A stretch of 64,000 nt of DNA from contig NC_014828.1 in assembly GCF_000178115.2 (NCBI RefSeq), positions 581,501 to 645,500 of the forward strand, given 5' to 3'. This DNA comes from Ethanoligenens harbinense YUAN-3 (GTDB lineage Bacteria > Bacillota > Clostridia > Oscillospirales > Ethanoligenentaceae). The notes beneath the pieces are model-generated. The model did not search any database and had not been told where the DNA came from. It saw only the letters and a program-made list of their open reading frames with translations. Position 1 is the first letter of the stretch, and each line of letters starts with the position of its first letter. Both the position numbers and the translations under genes were made by a program. Of the stretch, positions 51,534 to 60,339 are shown one piece after another.

Positions 51534-52460
51534 ATGCCGGAAGCGGCTTTGTTGACCAAAAACCTGAGAAAAGACATCGGTTCCAAAACCATTGTGTCGG
51601 ATATCAACCTGAACATTCATACGGGCGAGGTTTTCGGCTTTTTGGGGCCGAACGGCGCGGGCAAAACGACGACCATCCGTATGATCGTCGGCCTCAGCCG
51701 CATCACGCAGGGCGATATTTTCATCAATGGCCATTCGGTGCGCACGGCGTTCCGCGAAGCCATGTGCGACGTGGGCTGCATCGTGGAAAACCCGGAACTG
51801 TACAAGTACATGTCCGGGCTTGATAACCTGCGCATGTTTGCCCGGCTCTACGCCGGCATTACACAGGCGCGCATCGACGAGGTGGTCAAACTGGTCCATC
51901 TCGAAGACGCCATCCGCGGCAAAGTAAAGACCTATTCACTGGGCATGCGGCAACGGCTGGGCATCGCACAGGCGCTGCTCCACCGTCCGCGCCTGCTCAT
52001 TCTGGACGAGCCGACCAACGGGTTGGACCCGGCGGGCATCCGGGAAATGCGCGGGCTGTTCCGCAGCCTGGCCGAGCAGGGGACGACGGTGTTCGTTTCC
52101 AGCCATATCCTTGCCGAGATGCAGCAGATGTGCGATCGCGTAGGCATCATCCACCATGGGCGAATGGTGACGGTAAAGACGGTGGACGAACTGGTTGACA
52201 TGTCGCACAGCGGCGGCGTGCAACTGCTTGTCCGCACGGGCGACAACGGCAAGGCGCTTGCGTGCATCACGGAACTGAATATACAGGCCGGCATGGAAAA
52301 AGACGGCGTGCGCGTTTCCACCGAGCCGGCACGGGTGCCGGAGATCGTCCGCGCGCTGGTCGGCGCGCAGATCGACGTGTTTGCGCTGGATACGCAGGAG
52401 GCGCATTCGCTGGAAGACGTCTTCATCAAACTCACCGGGGAGGAACAGCAGAATGGGTAA
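51534..52460 (+). CDS. ABC transporter ATPase (BcrA-like)
   Basis: 308 residues after AAGGAGGTGG. Walker A GPNGAGKTT, signature YSLGMRQRLGIAQALL, Walker B LLILDEPTNGLDPAGIREMR, switch VSSHILAEMQQMCDR. The C-terminal domain of about 90 residues ends near LEDVFIKLTGEE, characteristic of the bacitracin/lantibiotic-exporter class. It overlaps the permease gene by 8 bp. Confidence 0.9.
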   Translation: MPEAALLTKNLRKDIGSKTIVSDINLNIHTGEVFGFLGPNGAGKTTTIRMIVGLSRITQGDIFINGHSVRTAFREAMCDVGCIVENPELYKYMSGLDNLRMFARLYAGITQARIDEVVKLVHLEDAIRGKVKTYSLGMRQRLGIAQALLHRPRLLILDEPTNGLDPAGIREMRGLFRSLAEQGTTVFVSSHILAEMQQMCDRVGIIHHGRMVTVKTVDELVDMSHSGGVQLLVRTGDNGKALACITELNIQAGMEKDGVRVSTEPARVPEIVRALVGAQIDVFALDTQEAHSLEDVFIKLTGEEQQNG

Positions 52461-53499
52461 TTTTCTTTCGCTTGTTTTCGTGGAAAACACCAAGCTGTGG
52501 AAGCGCCTCTCCACCAAAATCATGCCGCTGATCCTGATCGGGTTGATTTTTGGCCTGGCTGCCCTGATGAAGGTGCAGACCACGATGGTGGAAACCTACT
52601 CGACAAGCGGGTCCTCCGGCCAGTCGCAGACCCAACAGGCGCTGCCCGGCGGTTGGAAGGCAGCGTTGGAGGCGACGGATAAATCCCTCCAGAGCGGCAT
52701 CGACACAGCCGAGAAAAGCGATCGGCAATCGGAAAAGAACACTCTCGATCAGACAAAACGGCAGTTGGCCGAAAACAAGTATGATCTGAAAAACAATATC
52801 AAACCGGCCACGCTCAACAGCGACGGCACATTGAACACCAAAGCGGTGTCGAATTTCTGGGGGAATGTGTTCAGCGTCGGGGCCGGTTCGCTGGTCACGC
52901 TGTTTGCCATCATCGCCTGCACGGCTCTGGTCGCGGGGGAGTTCTCCGACGGCACGATGAAAACCGTAATTCCGCGCCCCTTTTCCCGCTGGCAGATTTT
53001 AACGGCCAAGCTGCTGGTGTCGGTCGGCTATACCGTCCTGCTCATGGTGCTTGCCAATCTGGTCGCGCTTGCGTCCACGGCCATCTTTTTCGGAACCGGC
53101 GGTGCGGGAGACCCGGTGCTGCTGTGGCTGGGCGGCAGCATCGTCCCCACGCCGGGCTTTGCGGCCTTCGCGCTGGTGACGCTGCTTGATCTGCTGGCCG
53201 CGCTGGTCTATTTGTTCCTGACCTTTGCACTGTCGGCGATTACCCGCTCGCGTGCGTTTGCGACGGGACTGTCCATCTTCCTGATGTTCGGCGGCAGCTT
53301 TACGCTGTTCCTTGCCTATAATTTCAATTGGGGCAAGTTTATCTTTTTCGCGGATACGGCGTTTTCCACCTTTATCCGGAACGGCGCGCCATTTTACGGC
53401 ATCACACTGGGACTGGCGCTGCTCATCTGCGGCATCTACAGCGCCGGTTTCCTCGCGGCCTCTTATATCACCTTCAACAAGCGGGATATCGCGGGCTGA
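52453..53499 (+). CDS. ABC-2 permease with charged extracellular loop
   Basis: 348 residues. After a first helix (about 15-35) comes an extracellular loop of about 100 residues with a charged helical stretch (DTAEKSDRQSEKNTLDQTKRQLAENK), then five helices. CTALVAGEFSDGTMKTVIPRPFSRWQILTAK is the conserved ABC-2 cytoplasmic element. It pairs with the BcrA-like ATPase. Confidence 0.87.
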   Translation: MGNFLSLVFVENTKLWKRLSTKIMPLILIGLIFGLAALMKVQTTMVETYSTSGSSGQSQTQQALPGGWKAALEATDKSLQSGIDTAEKSDRQSEKNTLDQTKRQLAENKYDLKNNIKPATLNSDGTLNTKAVSNFWGNVFSVGAGSLVTLFAIIACTALVAGEFSDGTMKTVIPRPFSRWQILTAKLLVSVGYTVLLMVLANLVALASTAIFFGTGGAGDPVLLWLGGSIVPTPGFAAFALVTLLDLLAALVYLFLTFALSAITRSRAFATGLSIFLMFGGSFTLFLAYNFNWGKFIFFADTAFSTFIRNGAPFYGITLGLALLICGIYSAGFLAASYITFNKRDIAG

Positions 53500-53529
53500 C
53501 GGCAGCACACCGGCGGCTCGGGCTTGCAG

Positions 53530-53585
53530 AAATATCCGCGGGGCGCGACCAAAGAAAAATGGACGGCCCGGCGGATATTTTGCAA
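53530..53585 (+). terminator. Terminator-like repeat after the ABC operon
   Basis: AAATATCCGC (53530-53539) pairs with GCGGATATTT (53571-53580) over a 31-base loop, ending TTTTGC. The large loop lowers confidence. Confidence 0.45.
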
Positions 53586-53593
53586 TATTTTGA

Positions 53594-53622
53594 TTGACAG
53601 ATTGCATCGCAGGGATTACAAT
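53594..53622 (+). promoter_or_regulatory. Promoter of the T-box-controlled gene
   Basis: TTGACA (53594-53599), 17 bp, TACAAT (53617-53622). Transcription would begin near 53629, at the base of the T-box Stem I. Confidence 0.8.
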
Positions 53623-53628
53623 ACAAAC

Positions 53629-53920
53629 AGATGTGATAAGGGAAAAGGCTTTGAAAGGGAAGAGTACGCACGTTTGCCGGCGCAGAGAAGGGATGTTTGG
53701 TGAAAATCCCTGCGGCGGCGTGTGGAAAGTAGCCCCGGAGCTGTGAACTGAACGCGCTTCGCGCAAGTAGGCTTCATCGGGTGTCCGCCGTTACAGGGAA
53801 CGCCGCATCGGCCTTGTGCCCGTGCGGGCAGAGTGTGCGTGCCTTTTCGGGCGCGCAAACATAGGTGGTACCGCGAAAGAATCAGCTTTCGTCCTATTGG
53901 TTTAGGACGAAAGCTTTTTT
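53629..53920 (+). ncRNA. T-box leader riboswitch
   Basis: Stem I elements are present: AGAGTA (specifier-loop 5' strand, 53661-53666), AGAGAAGGGA, and the distal-loop GGTGAAAATCCC. The 3' specifier strand reads GGAAAGTAG (53724-53732). The invariant T-box AGGTGGTACCGCG is at 53863-53875, followed by the terminator stem AGCTTTCGTCCTA / TAGGACGAAAGCT and TTTTTT. Uncharged tRNA binding should switch the leader to antitermination. The specifier codon is not certain: AAA (Lys) and AGT (Ser) both fit the loop. Confidence 0.93.
53884..53920 (+). terminator. T-box regulated terminator
   Basis: 13-bp perfect stem at 53884-53896 and 53903-53915 with a 6-base loop and a TTTTTT tail, 40 bp before the aminotransferase start. 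Confidence 0.9.
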
Positions 53921-53961
53921 GTTGCCTGTTTGCAGCAGCCGACCGTTTGAAAGGAGAAAAG

Positions 53962-55164
53962 ATGGAGACAGCGTTTGCGACGCGGATGCGTCATGTGAAG
54001 AAATCGTTTATCCGGGAGATTTTGAAAGTGACGGAGGACCCGTCGGTCATTTCGTTTGCGGGCGGACTTCCCAATCCGGCGTCGTTTCCCGTGGAGGCGG
54101 TGAGTCGGGCGGCGCAGGCCGTGTTGGCGGAGGACGGGGCGAGCGCCCTGCAATACAGCACGACGGAGGGCTTCCTGCCCCTGCGGGAATTTATCTGCGC
54201 GCGGTATGCCAAACGGTTTGGCCTGCATGTTTCCCCGGAGGAAATCCTTATTACAAACGGCTCCCAACAGGGGCTCGATCTCCTCGGAAAGATTTTTCTG
54301 GATGAAGGGGACGGCGTTCTGCTTGAAGCGCCCGGTTATCTGGGGGCCATTCAGGCGCTGTCGCTTTATCAGCCGCGCTTCTGCACCGTCCCGCTCCGGG
54401 AGGATGGGGTGAACATTTCCGCTCTGCGGGACACGCTGGACCGCTATGGACCCAAGCTGTTTTATGCCGTGCCGAATTTTCAGAACCCGTCCGGCCTGAC
54501 CTATACAAAAGAGAACCGGGAAGCCGCCGCGGCGCTTCTCCGCCGGCATGCCACCCTTTTTATTGAAGACGACCCTTATGGTGAACTGCGCTTTGCGGGG
54601 GAAGAGACACCGTCCATGCGGCAGTTCTTAGGCGAACAGAGCATTCTGCTCGGTTCGTTTTCCAAGATCGTCGCGCCGGCCATGCGACTGGGCTGGATCT
54701 GTGCGAAACCGGAGATCATGGAAAAACTTGTCGTTGCCAAGCAGGCCTGCGACCTGCACACCAACACATTTGCGCAGCGTGTGGTGGCCCGTTATCTGGC
54801 TGATAACGATCTGGATGCGCACATCGCTGCTATCCGGCAAATGTATAAAGAGCGCAGCGACTGCATGGCGGACGCGATTGCGCGGTATTTTCCGCCGGAG
54901 GTGCGCTGCACCCGGCCGCAGGGCGGTATGTTCATGTGGGCGGAGCTGCCGCAGGGCATGTCCTCCATGGAACTGTTCAACGAAGCGTCCGCCATGCGAG
55001 TGGCGTTCGTACCGGGGGCGCCGTTCTATGTGGACCGCACGGATGCCCCGACCTTGCGCCTGAACTATACGAATTCCGACGAGGCGGCGATTGTCGAGGG
55101 CATCCGGCGGCTGGGGCGCGCGATGGATGAAATGCTGAACGGGCGCGTTTGCTGCGCCCAATAG
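53962..55164 (+). CDS. PLP-dependent class I/II aminotransferase under T-box control
   Basis: 400 residues from the ATG after AAGGAG; the longer frame from 53833 runs through the T-box and is rejected. Features: ISFAGGLPNPASFP, TNGSQQGLDLLGKIF, the FQNPSGLTYTKENR loop, EDDPYGELRF, PLP lysine in LGSFSKIVAPAMRLGW, and RLNYTNSDE. This is the LysN / 2-aminoadipate-aminotransferase-like subgroup related to MocR C-domains. The T-box links it to the supply of one amino acid, which the specifier would identify. Confidence 0.9.
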   Translation: METAFATRMRHVKKSFIREILKVTEDPSVISFAGGLPNPASFPVEAVSRAAQAVLAEDGASALQYSTTEGFLPLREFICARYAKRFGLHVSPEEILITNGSQQGLDLLGKIFLDEGDGVLLEAPGYLGAIQALSLYQPRFCTVPLREDGVNISALRDTLDRYGPKLFYAVPNFQNPSGLTYTKENREAAAALLRRHATLFIEDDPYGELRFAGEETPSMRQFLGEQSILLGSFSKIVAPAMRLGWICAKPEIMEKLVVAKQACDLHTNTFAQRVVARYLADNDLDAHIAAIRQMYKERSDCMADAIARYFPPEVRCTRPQGGMFMWAELPQGMSSMELFNEASAMRVAFVPGAPFYVDRTDAPTLRLNYTNSDEAAIVEGIRRLGRAMDEMLNGRVCCAQ

Positions 55165-55249
55165 GCGCGGAGGTGATGGCCGGTGCTTGCAAGGCGGCGC
55201 AACGGGCTGGTATACTGGATTTACCGACAAGTGGAAAGGATATGGACGG

Positions 55250-55621
55250 ATGGACAGACAGCAGGACTACTTTGGTATCAACGTTATCCAATACTGCAAA
55301 GCGCACAATGCCTATGTGGACGAAAAGCTGGATGCCGGGGCGCACCTTGAAGAATTGCTGGAATGCCATGACCGAAAGATCCGTTGGCTGCAGCACGAGC
55401 GTTTGGTGCATCTGCTGGTTACCATATGGACGTCGCTGATCGTGCCGTTTCTCTTTTATCTGGAGCTCGCGGTCGTGTCCAATTTGTTGGTCGTGCTGCT
55501 GCTGCTCGGCTTGCTGGTGCTGTTGGGCTTTTATCTGTTCCATTACTTCCGGCTTGAAAACATGGTGCAGCACTGGTACAAAGTCTCCGATCGAATCCGC
55601 CGGAAGATGGAAAACCGATAA
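55250..55621 (+). CDS. Small two-helix membrane protein, unknown
   Basis: 123 residues; the ATG at 55250 follows AAAGGA at about 10 bases. A polar N-terminus (residues 1-50, heptad-like) precedes two adjacent hydrophobic helices (about 55-75 and 77-98) and a basic cytoplasmic tail. No family is recognised. It lies 85 bp after the aminotransferase and before a terminator, so it may share that T-box-controlled transcript. Confidence 0.65.
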   Translation: MDRQQDYFGINVIQYCKAHNAYVDEKLDAGAHLEELLECHDRKIRWLQHERLVHLLVTIWTSLIVPFLFYLELAVVSNLLVVLLLLGLLVLLGFYLFHYFRLENMVQHWYKVSDRIRRKMENR

Positions 55622-56022
55622 AGAGCCTGCTGCGGCTGCCTCGTGGTGTTCTGTACGCCGTGCCGGACTTCTCCCCAAGAACAGGCGCGGGTGGTTTGAA
55701 CTGCACAGGAAAAACGGATATGGAAAGAAAAACGCCTCCCATTGCAGGAAAGCACGACGATGGGAGGTGTTTTCTTGGCTGGAAAAAGGGAATGCCGGTT
55801 CACCGCCGGGATGCGGAGAGTTTAAAAAGCAATCTTATTGCCATTTTGGTTAAAAGTCTGTATAATAGGATTGCCGGCGTCTGCTTGTATCATTGGAAAC
55901 GGCCAATACCAAAATCAGGTATGTTTCAGTGTGCCTCGATTGAGAAACAGTATGCGGTAGAGGTGGAAACACACGGGCGGCACCGGGCATGGCCGAAGAA
56001 TATCTGAATTGTACAGGGAGAG
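55622..56022. other. Intergenic region before the TauE/SafE gene
   Basis: About 400 bp with the terminator at 55731-55775 and nothing else recognisable except a possible -10 (TATAAT at 55860-55865). Confidence 0.4.
55731..55775 (+). terminator. Terminator after the small membrane protein gene
   Basis: AACGCCTCCCAT pairs with ATGGGAGGTGTT (one G-U) over a 17-base loop, followed by TTCTT. Confidence 0.65.
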
Positions 56023-56868
56023 ATGAGCGGTTTGTTTACGATTGTAGCTTTAAAAATATTTCTCATCGCCATATGCGCGGGCTTTTTAGGCTCGCTTTTG
56101 GGGCTTGGCGGCGGCATCATCATCACGCCCGCGCTGACTCTGCTGTTTGGGATCGATATCAAATATGCGGTGGGGGCCAGCATCGTTTCAGTTATCGCCA
56201 CATCAAGCGGCGCGGCGGTCGCATATATCAAAGACAAAATCACCAATGTCCGCGTCGGGATGTTTCTGGAGATCGGCACAACGCTCGGGGCCATCACCGG
56301 CGCATTTTTAAGTGGTATCATCCACTCGCAATGGTTGTATATCATTTTTGGGCTGTTGCTGCTGTATTCATCGGTGATGATCCTCAAAAAATCGAAATCC
56401 GAACTGCCGCAACGTGTCGAGAACCACCCGGTAGCGCAAAAGCTGGCGCTGAACGGCGCGTATTATGACAAGGTGCTCGGGCGGCAGGTCGTTTACAATG
56501 TGGCCGGCGTTTACGGCGGCCTTGGCATGATGTATGTGGCCGGTGTTGTTTCCGGGCTGCTCGGCATCGGCAGCGGCATGTTCAAAGTCATGGCGATGGA
56601 TCTGTTTATGAAACTGCCGTTGAAGGTATCCAGCGCCACCAGCAATTTTATGATCGGCGTGACTGCGGCGGCCAGCGCGGGCGTGTATTTTCTGCGAGGC
56701 GACATCGACCCCAAGATCGCTGCTCCGGTGGCACTTGGCGTGCTGCTCGGGGCCACGGTCGGCACGAGGGTGATGGAAAGGCTGAGAAGCCGGACGCTGC
56801 GGTACATTTTCGCACCCGTGCTTGTGGTTGTGTCCATTCAGATGATTGTGAAGGGGGTGCGGATGTGA
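56023..56868 (+). CDS. TauE/SafE (TSUP) family permease
   Basis: 281 residues after GGGAGAG. Eight hydrophobic segments and the two TSUP repeats, with GFLGSLLGLGGGIIITPAL near residue 20 and VAGVVSGLLGIGSGMFKVMAMDL near 175. The family moves sulfite, sulfonates or other organosulfur anions. The adjoining DUF1634 gene and nearby sulfur genes support that role. It overlaps the DUF1634 gene by one base. Confidence 0.9.
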   Translation: MSGLFTIVALKIFLIAICAGFLGSLLGLGGGIIITPALTLLFGIDIKYAVGASIVSVIATSSGAAVAYIKDKITNVRVGMFLEIGTTLGAITGAFLSGIIHSQWLYIIFGLLLLYSSVMILKKSKSELPQRVENHPVAQKLALNGAYYDKVLGRQVVYNVAGVYGGLGMMYVAGVVSGLLGIGSGMFKVMAMDLFMKLPLKVSSATSNFMIGVTAAASAGVYFLRGDIDPKIAAPVALGVLLGATVGTRVMERLRSRTLRYIFAPVLVVVSIQMIVKGVRM

Positions 56869-57227
56869 TGGAGAAACGAAAGCAAAGAGACATTGAAACG
56901 ATGATCAGCCTGTCACTGAAAATCGGCGTTTTGTGCAGTGCTGCCATCATTGCGGCAGGTTTTCTGCTTTTTTTGTTCACGGGCCGCAGCGGATATGCCG
57001 GCGGCGCGTTTCCCACCGATCCGCTGTCGATCTTGCAGGGCATCGCCGCCTTTAAATCCTATGCGGTTATCCTCTCGGGGCTGTTCGTTCTGATTTTGAC
57101 GCCGGTTTTCCGGGTCGGGTTTTCCATTTTTCTCTTTTTAAAAGAAAAAGACCATGCGTTCGTCAAAATCACAGCGCTTGTGTTTGCGATTTTGATTGTC
57201 AGCTTTCTGCTTGGCGCGGTAGAATGA
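56868..57227 (+). CDS. DUF1634 membrane protein
   Basis: 119 residues with three hydrophobic helices (about 15-38, 65-87, 96-116). The pattern ISLSLKIGVLCSAAIIAAGFLLFL, LSGLFVLILTPVFRVGFSIFLFLKEKDHAFV matches DUF1634, a family that almost always follows a TSUP permease gene and is presumed to be its partner subunit. GTG at 56865 is an alternative start. Confidence 0.88.
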   Translation: MEKRKQRDIETMISLSLKIGVLCSAAIIAAGFLLFLFTGRSGYAGGAFPTDPLSILQGIAAFKSYAVILSGLFVLILTPVFRVGFSIFLFLKEKDHAFVKITALVFAILIVSFLLGAVE

Positions 57228-57252
57228 CCGCCATCGGGTCCGTTCCGACCGC

Positions 57253-58137
57253 TTATGTTCCCGCCGGGGCCGCCGCGCAAAAATCCATGAATGCGTGCAT
57301 GGGTCCGGTGAGGTATTTGTTTTTATGATGGATGATTTTAAAGGTGCGCTCAAACCGCACGGAATCAACGGTTACGACGGAAAGTAAACCGGAGGCGATT
57401 TCATTTTCCGCCGAGCGTTTGGAAATCACAGAAACCCCGAGGTTTTCGGCCACAGCCATTTTGATGGTGTCGGCGTTGTTGCAGGTCCAGGTCGCTTTCC
57501 AGGAAAGCCCGTGCGCCGTCATCACGTCCTCAAATGTTTTCCGGGTGCCGCTCCCCTTTTCCCGGATGATGAATGCCTCGTTTTCGAGTTCATGCGGCGC
57601 GATCTTGGTAAGTCTCCCAAAACGGTGCTGTTTCCCGCAGACCAGCACCAGTTCATCCTGCATAAACGGTCGGCAGACGACATCCAACGAAGTGGTTTCC
57701 CCTTCCACGAGCCCGATGTCCACGCCATCCTGCAGAATCAGTTGCTCCACCTGTCGGGTGTTGTCTTCCACAACTTCAATGCGGGTTTCCGGGTGCTGTC
57801 GCATGAAAGCGGCCGCCAGCTTTGGAAGAACGCTGGCGCCCACGGTCACGCTCGCCCCGATTCGCATGACACTGTATTCGCGCAGGGCTTTCATGTCCTT
57901 TTCGATCTCGGCGTTCATGCCGAGCATATGGCGCGCATAACTCAAGAGCTTTTCTCCGGCCCGTGTGCGATATAATTTTCTGGAAAGCCGCTCAAACAGC
58001 CGGACATCATAATAGCGCTCCAGCTCGGCGACCGCCTGGCTGACCGCAGACTGCGACATGAAAAGGGACTGGGCTGCTGCGGTCATGTTCATGGTATCAC
58101 AAACCGCGACAAAGATTTGAAAATGGCGTAAGGTCAA
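57253..58137 (-). CDS. LysR-family regulator (CysL-like)
   Basis: 294 residues with a TTG start after GGAGGA. HTH MTAAAQSLFMSQSAVSQAVAELERYYDVRLFERLSRKLYRTRAGEKLL at residues 18-64, then a substrate-binding-type sensor (VGASVLPKLAAAFMRQHPE, DIGLVEGETT, FIIREKGSGTRKTFEDVM). Closest in pattern to CysL/YeiE. It is divergent from a YeiH-type exporter gene, the usual target arrangement for this group, and convergent with the TauE/DUF1634 pair. Confidence 0.9.
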   Translation of the reverse strand: MTLRHFQIFVAVCDTMNMTAAAQSLFMSQSAVSQAVAELERYYDVRLFERLSRKLYRTRAGEKLLSYARHMLGMNAEIEKDMKALREYSVMRIGASVTVGASVLPKLAAAFMRQHPETRIEVVEDNTRQVEQLILQDGVDIGLVEGETTSLDVVCRPFMQDELVLVCGKQHRFGRLTKIAPHELENEAFIIREKGSGTRKTFEDVMTAHGLSWKATWTCNNADTIKMAVAENLGVSVISKRSAENEIASGLLSVVTVDSVRFERTFKIIHHKNKYLTGPMHAFMDFCAAAPAGT

Positions 58138-58168
58138 CAGACCGTCCTCCTCTATATATAAGGTATTC

Positions 58169-58180
58169 TTATCAAGATAA
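58169..58180. promoter_or_regulatory. Inverted repeat in the lysR-yeiH intergenic region
   Basis: TTATC-AA-GATAA lies in the 109-bp divergent region, 32 bp from the regulator start. LysR proteins bind interrupted dyads in such positions. TATACT at 58218-58223 is a possible -10 for the exporter gene. Confidence 0.4.
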
Positions 58181-58246
58181 TTAAATACTAATATTTTACT
58201 TATTGATTGTCAAGCGGTATACTATTCCCTGTAAAGGGGAAGAAGT

Positions 58247-59239
58247 ATGAAATCGGTTTTAAACAAATTGCCGGGCATCGGGCTTGCCGCTCTGCTTGCG
58301 ATACCTGCCTGGCTCATCGGCAAAGCGTTTCCCATCGTCGGCAGTCCGGTGCTGGGGATCCTGTTCGGTATGATCGTTGCGTTTTGGAGACGGCCTGCCT
58401 TTTTGGATAACGGTATCCGGTACACCGCCCAAAAACTGTTGCAGTATTCCATTATTCTGCTGGGATTCGGCATGAACCTGTTCAACATTTTCAGAGTGGG
58501 CGGGCAAACGCTCCTGCTGATGGCGTTTACGTTGACGGCCACGTTCCTTACGGCGTTTGTTGCTGGAAGACTGCTGAAATTCGGCGGAAACACGCGCACA
58601 CTCATTGGGGTCGGCACCGCCATCTGCGGCGGTTCGGCCATCGCCGCGACCGCACCGGTGATTCATGCCGAGCATGAGGAAGTGGCGCACTCCATTTCGA
58701 CCATTTTTCTGTTCAATGTGATCGCCGCGTTTCTGTTCCCGTTTCTGGGGCATGTGCTTGGCATGAGTGACCACAATTTCGGCCTCTGGGCAGGCACCGC
58801 CGTGAACGATACCTCGTCCGTGGTGGCGGCGGGCTATACGTTCAGCAATGCGGCAGGCAATCTTGCTGTTATCGTAAAGCTGACCAGAACCTTGATGATC
58901 GTTCCCGTCACGCTGGTGCTGGCAATCTATACATCGCGCCATGCTGCCGGAAAATCGAAAAACAGTTATTCCATCGTCAGGATATTCCCGTGGTTTGTGC
59001 TGGGATTTATAGCGGCGGCTATTATCAATACATTCTGCCCGCTTCCGGGCGGCGCGGGGAAAGATCTTACACAGGTGGGACAGTTCGTTATCGTGATGGC
59101 AATGGCGGCTATCGGCATGAATACCAATGTGGTGAAGCTCGTAAAAAACGGGGCGAAACCGATTTTGTTTGGTTTCATCTGCTGGGCGGCCCTGTCGCTG
59201 ACCTCCCTGGGCGTGCAATACGCATTGCTCAAAGGGTAG
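58247..59239 (+). CDS. YeiH-family putative sulfate/sulfite exporter
   Basis: 330 residues with about ten membrane helices. The family patterns GIGLAALLAIPAWLIGK, ILLGFGMNLFNIFRVGGQ, GVGTAICGGSAIAATAPVIHA and GTAVNDTSSVVAAGYTFSNAAGN are all present. UPF0324/YeiH proteins are annotated as sulfate exporters, largely through their link to CysL/YeiE regulators, which is repeated here. Confidence 0.9.
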   Translation: MKSVLNKLPGIGLAALLAIPAWLIGKAFPIVGSPVLGILFGMIVAFWRRPAFLDNGIRYTAQKLLQYSIILLGFGMNLFNIFRVGGQTLLLMAFTLTATFLTAFVAGRLLKFGGNTRTLIGVGTAICGGSAIAATAPVIHAEHEEVAHSISTIFLFNVIAAFLFPFLGHVLGMSDHNFGLWAGTAVNDTSSVVAAGYTFSNAAGNLAVIVKLTRTLMIVPVTLVLAIYTSRHAAGKSKNSYSIVRIFPWFVLGFIAAAIINTFCPLPGGAGKDLTQVGQFVIVMAMAAIGMNTNVVKLVKNGAKPILFGFICWAALSLTSLGVQYALLKG

Positions 59240-59292
59240 AGCATGCCGAGCCTGTAAGACGGAAAACCATGGCCGGAACGCCAGAATAGAAA

Positions 59293-59331
59293 AACAGCGG
59301 CAGGATACGAAGGACGTTTCCTGCCGCTGTT
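59293..59331 (-). terminator. Bidirectional terminator
   Basis: AACAGCGGCAGGA pairs exactly with TCCTGCCGCTGTT over a 13-base loop. The minus-strand side continues TTTCTATT, ending the rhodanese-thioredoxin transcript; on the plus side it follows the YeiH gene. Confidence 0.75.
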
Positions 59332-59397
59332 CTGATATAGAATTGACACACCCATTTTGCATGCCGGCCGCTAATCGCCCCGCAAGCCTGCCGAAAA

Positions 59398-59748
59398 TCA
59401 GCGCGACCGGGTGCCTCGTTCCGTCTCATATGCCCATGAGCGGATGCCGCCCATGCTGCTCACATTGGTGTAACCCATGGCGGTGAGCAGGCTGCATGCC
59501 GAGGCGGCACGCGCGCCGCTCAGGCAGTAGACGATGATCTCCATATCCTTATCGTTGGCAACTTTGGAGATCTGGGACTGCAAGCGGTCCAGCGGCACGG
59601 AAACACTGTGCGGTATATGGACCTCCGCATACTCTTCAGGTGAGCGAACATCGAGCAGAAGGATGTTCTGGCCGGAAGCAAGGCGGTTTCTTGTTTCTTG
59701 GGGAGAAATGTCCCGATAAGCCTTTTTTCCAAACAATGATCCAAACAT
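59398..59748 (-). CDS. Rhodanese-like sulfurtransferase
   Basis: 116 residues after GGGAGG. Single rhodanese domain with LLDVRSPEEYAEVHIPHSVSVPL and the active-site loop CLSGARAA, with Cys75 as the persulfide carrier. It lies 19 bp after the thioredoxin gene in the same direction, a common pairing in sulfur relay systems. Confidence 0.9.
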   Translation of the reverse strand: MFGSLFGKKAYRDISPQETRNRLASGQNILLLDVRSPEEYAEVHIPHSVSVPLDRLQSQISKVANDKDMEIIVYCLSGARAASACSLLTAMGYTNVSSMGGIRSWAYETERGTRSR

Positions 59749-59767
59749 GATGAACCTCCCTATGGTT

Positions 59768-60091
59768 TCAAACAGTTGCCAGACGGAACATGGAAAGCAG
59801 CTCGGCTTTCGAAGTCACGCCGGTCCTGCGCCCGACGACCTTGCCACCTTTAAGAAAAACAAGTGTCGGGATGCTCATAACCGAAAACTGCGCGGCAAGC
59901 TCGGGGTTTTCGTCCACGTTCAGTTTGGCGATGACCGCGGAGCCCTCGAGTTCCTCCGCAAGTTCTTCGATGATGGGGGACTGCGCCCGGCAAGGTCCGC
60001 ACCAGGATGCCCAAAAGTCGATCAGCACCGGCTTGTCGGCATTCAGGGCCGCATCTTTAAAATTACTGTTGTTTAATGTCAGAACCGACAT
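59768..60091 (-). CDS. Thioredoxin
   Basis: 107 residues. WCGPC active site at residues 30-34 within VLIDFWASWCGPCRAQSPIIEEL, cis-Pro in SIPTLVFLKGG. ATG at 60091 is the conventional start; AAAGGA is 12 bases upstream, so a GTG at 60100 is conceivable. It reduces disulfides and may recycle the adjacent rhodanese. Confidence 0.92.
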   Translation of the reverse strand: MSVLTLNNSNFKDAALNADKPVLIDFWASWCGPCRAQSPIIEELAEELEGSAVIAKLNVDENPELAAQFSVMSIPTLVFLKGGKVVGRRTGVTSKAELLSMFRLATV

Positions 60092-60339
60092 GATGATCAC
60101 CGATCCTTTCTTGATTTCGTTCTTAGTATACTGCGGGGCCTCCGGCATTTCCGTAACATGATCACCCACCCGGATTTTCCGGCAGAACAGCGGCAGAGGA
60201 AACGCAAAACGGGTTGTTCCGTCGTGCCGTACAGCTCGGTTTGCATGCCGTCGGCATCTCTGGGGGCGTCTGTTTCATACGTGCGGTCTATTGCTTTGGA
60301 GTTGATGCAAAGCGAGATTCCGTGTGGAAAGTATGAGAA

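Noticed and set aside
58259-59362. 367-codon open frame opposite the YeiH gene
   Set aside because: Gln/Arg/His-rich antisense of conserved membrane helices.
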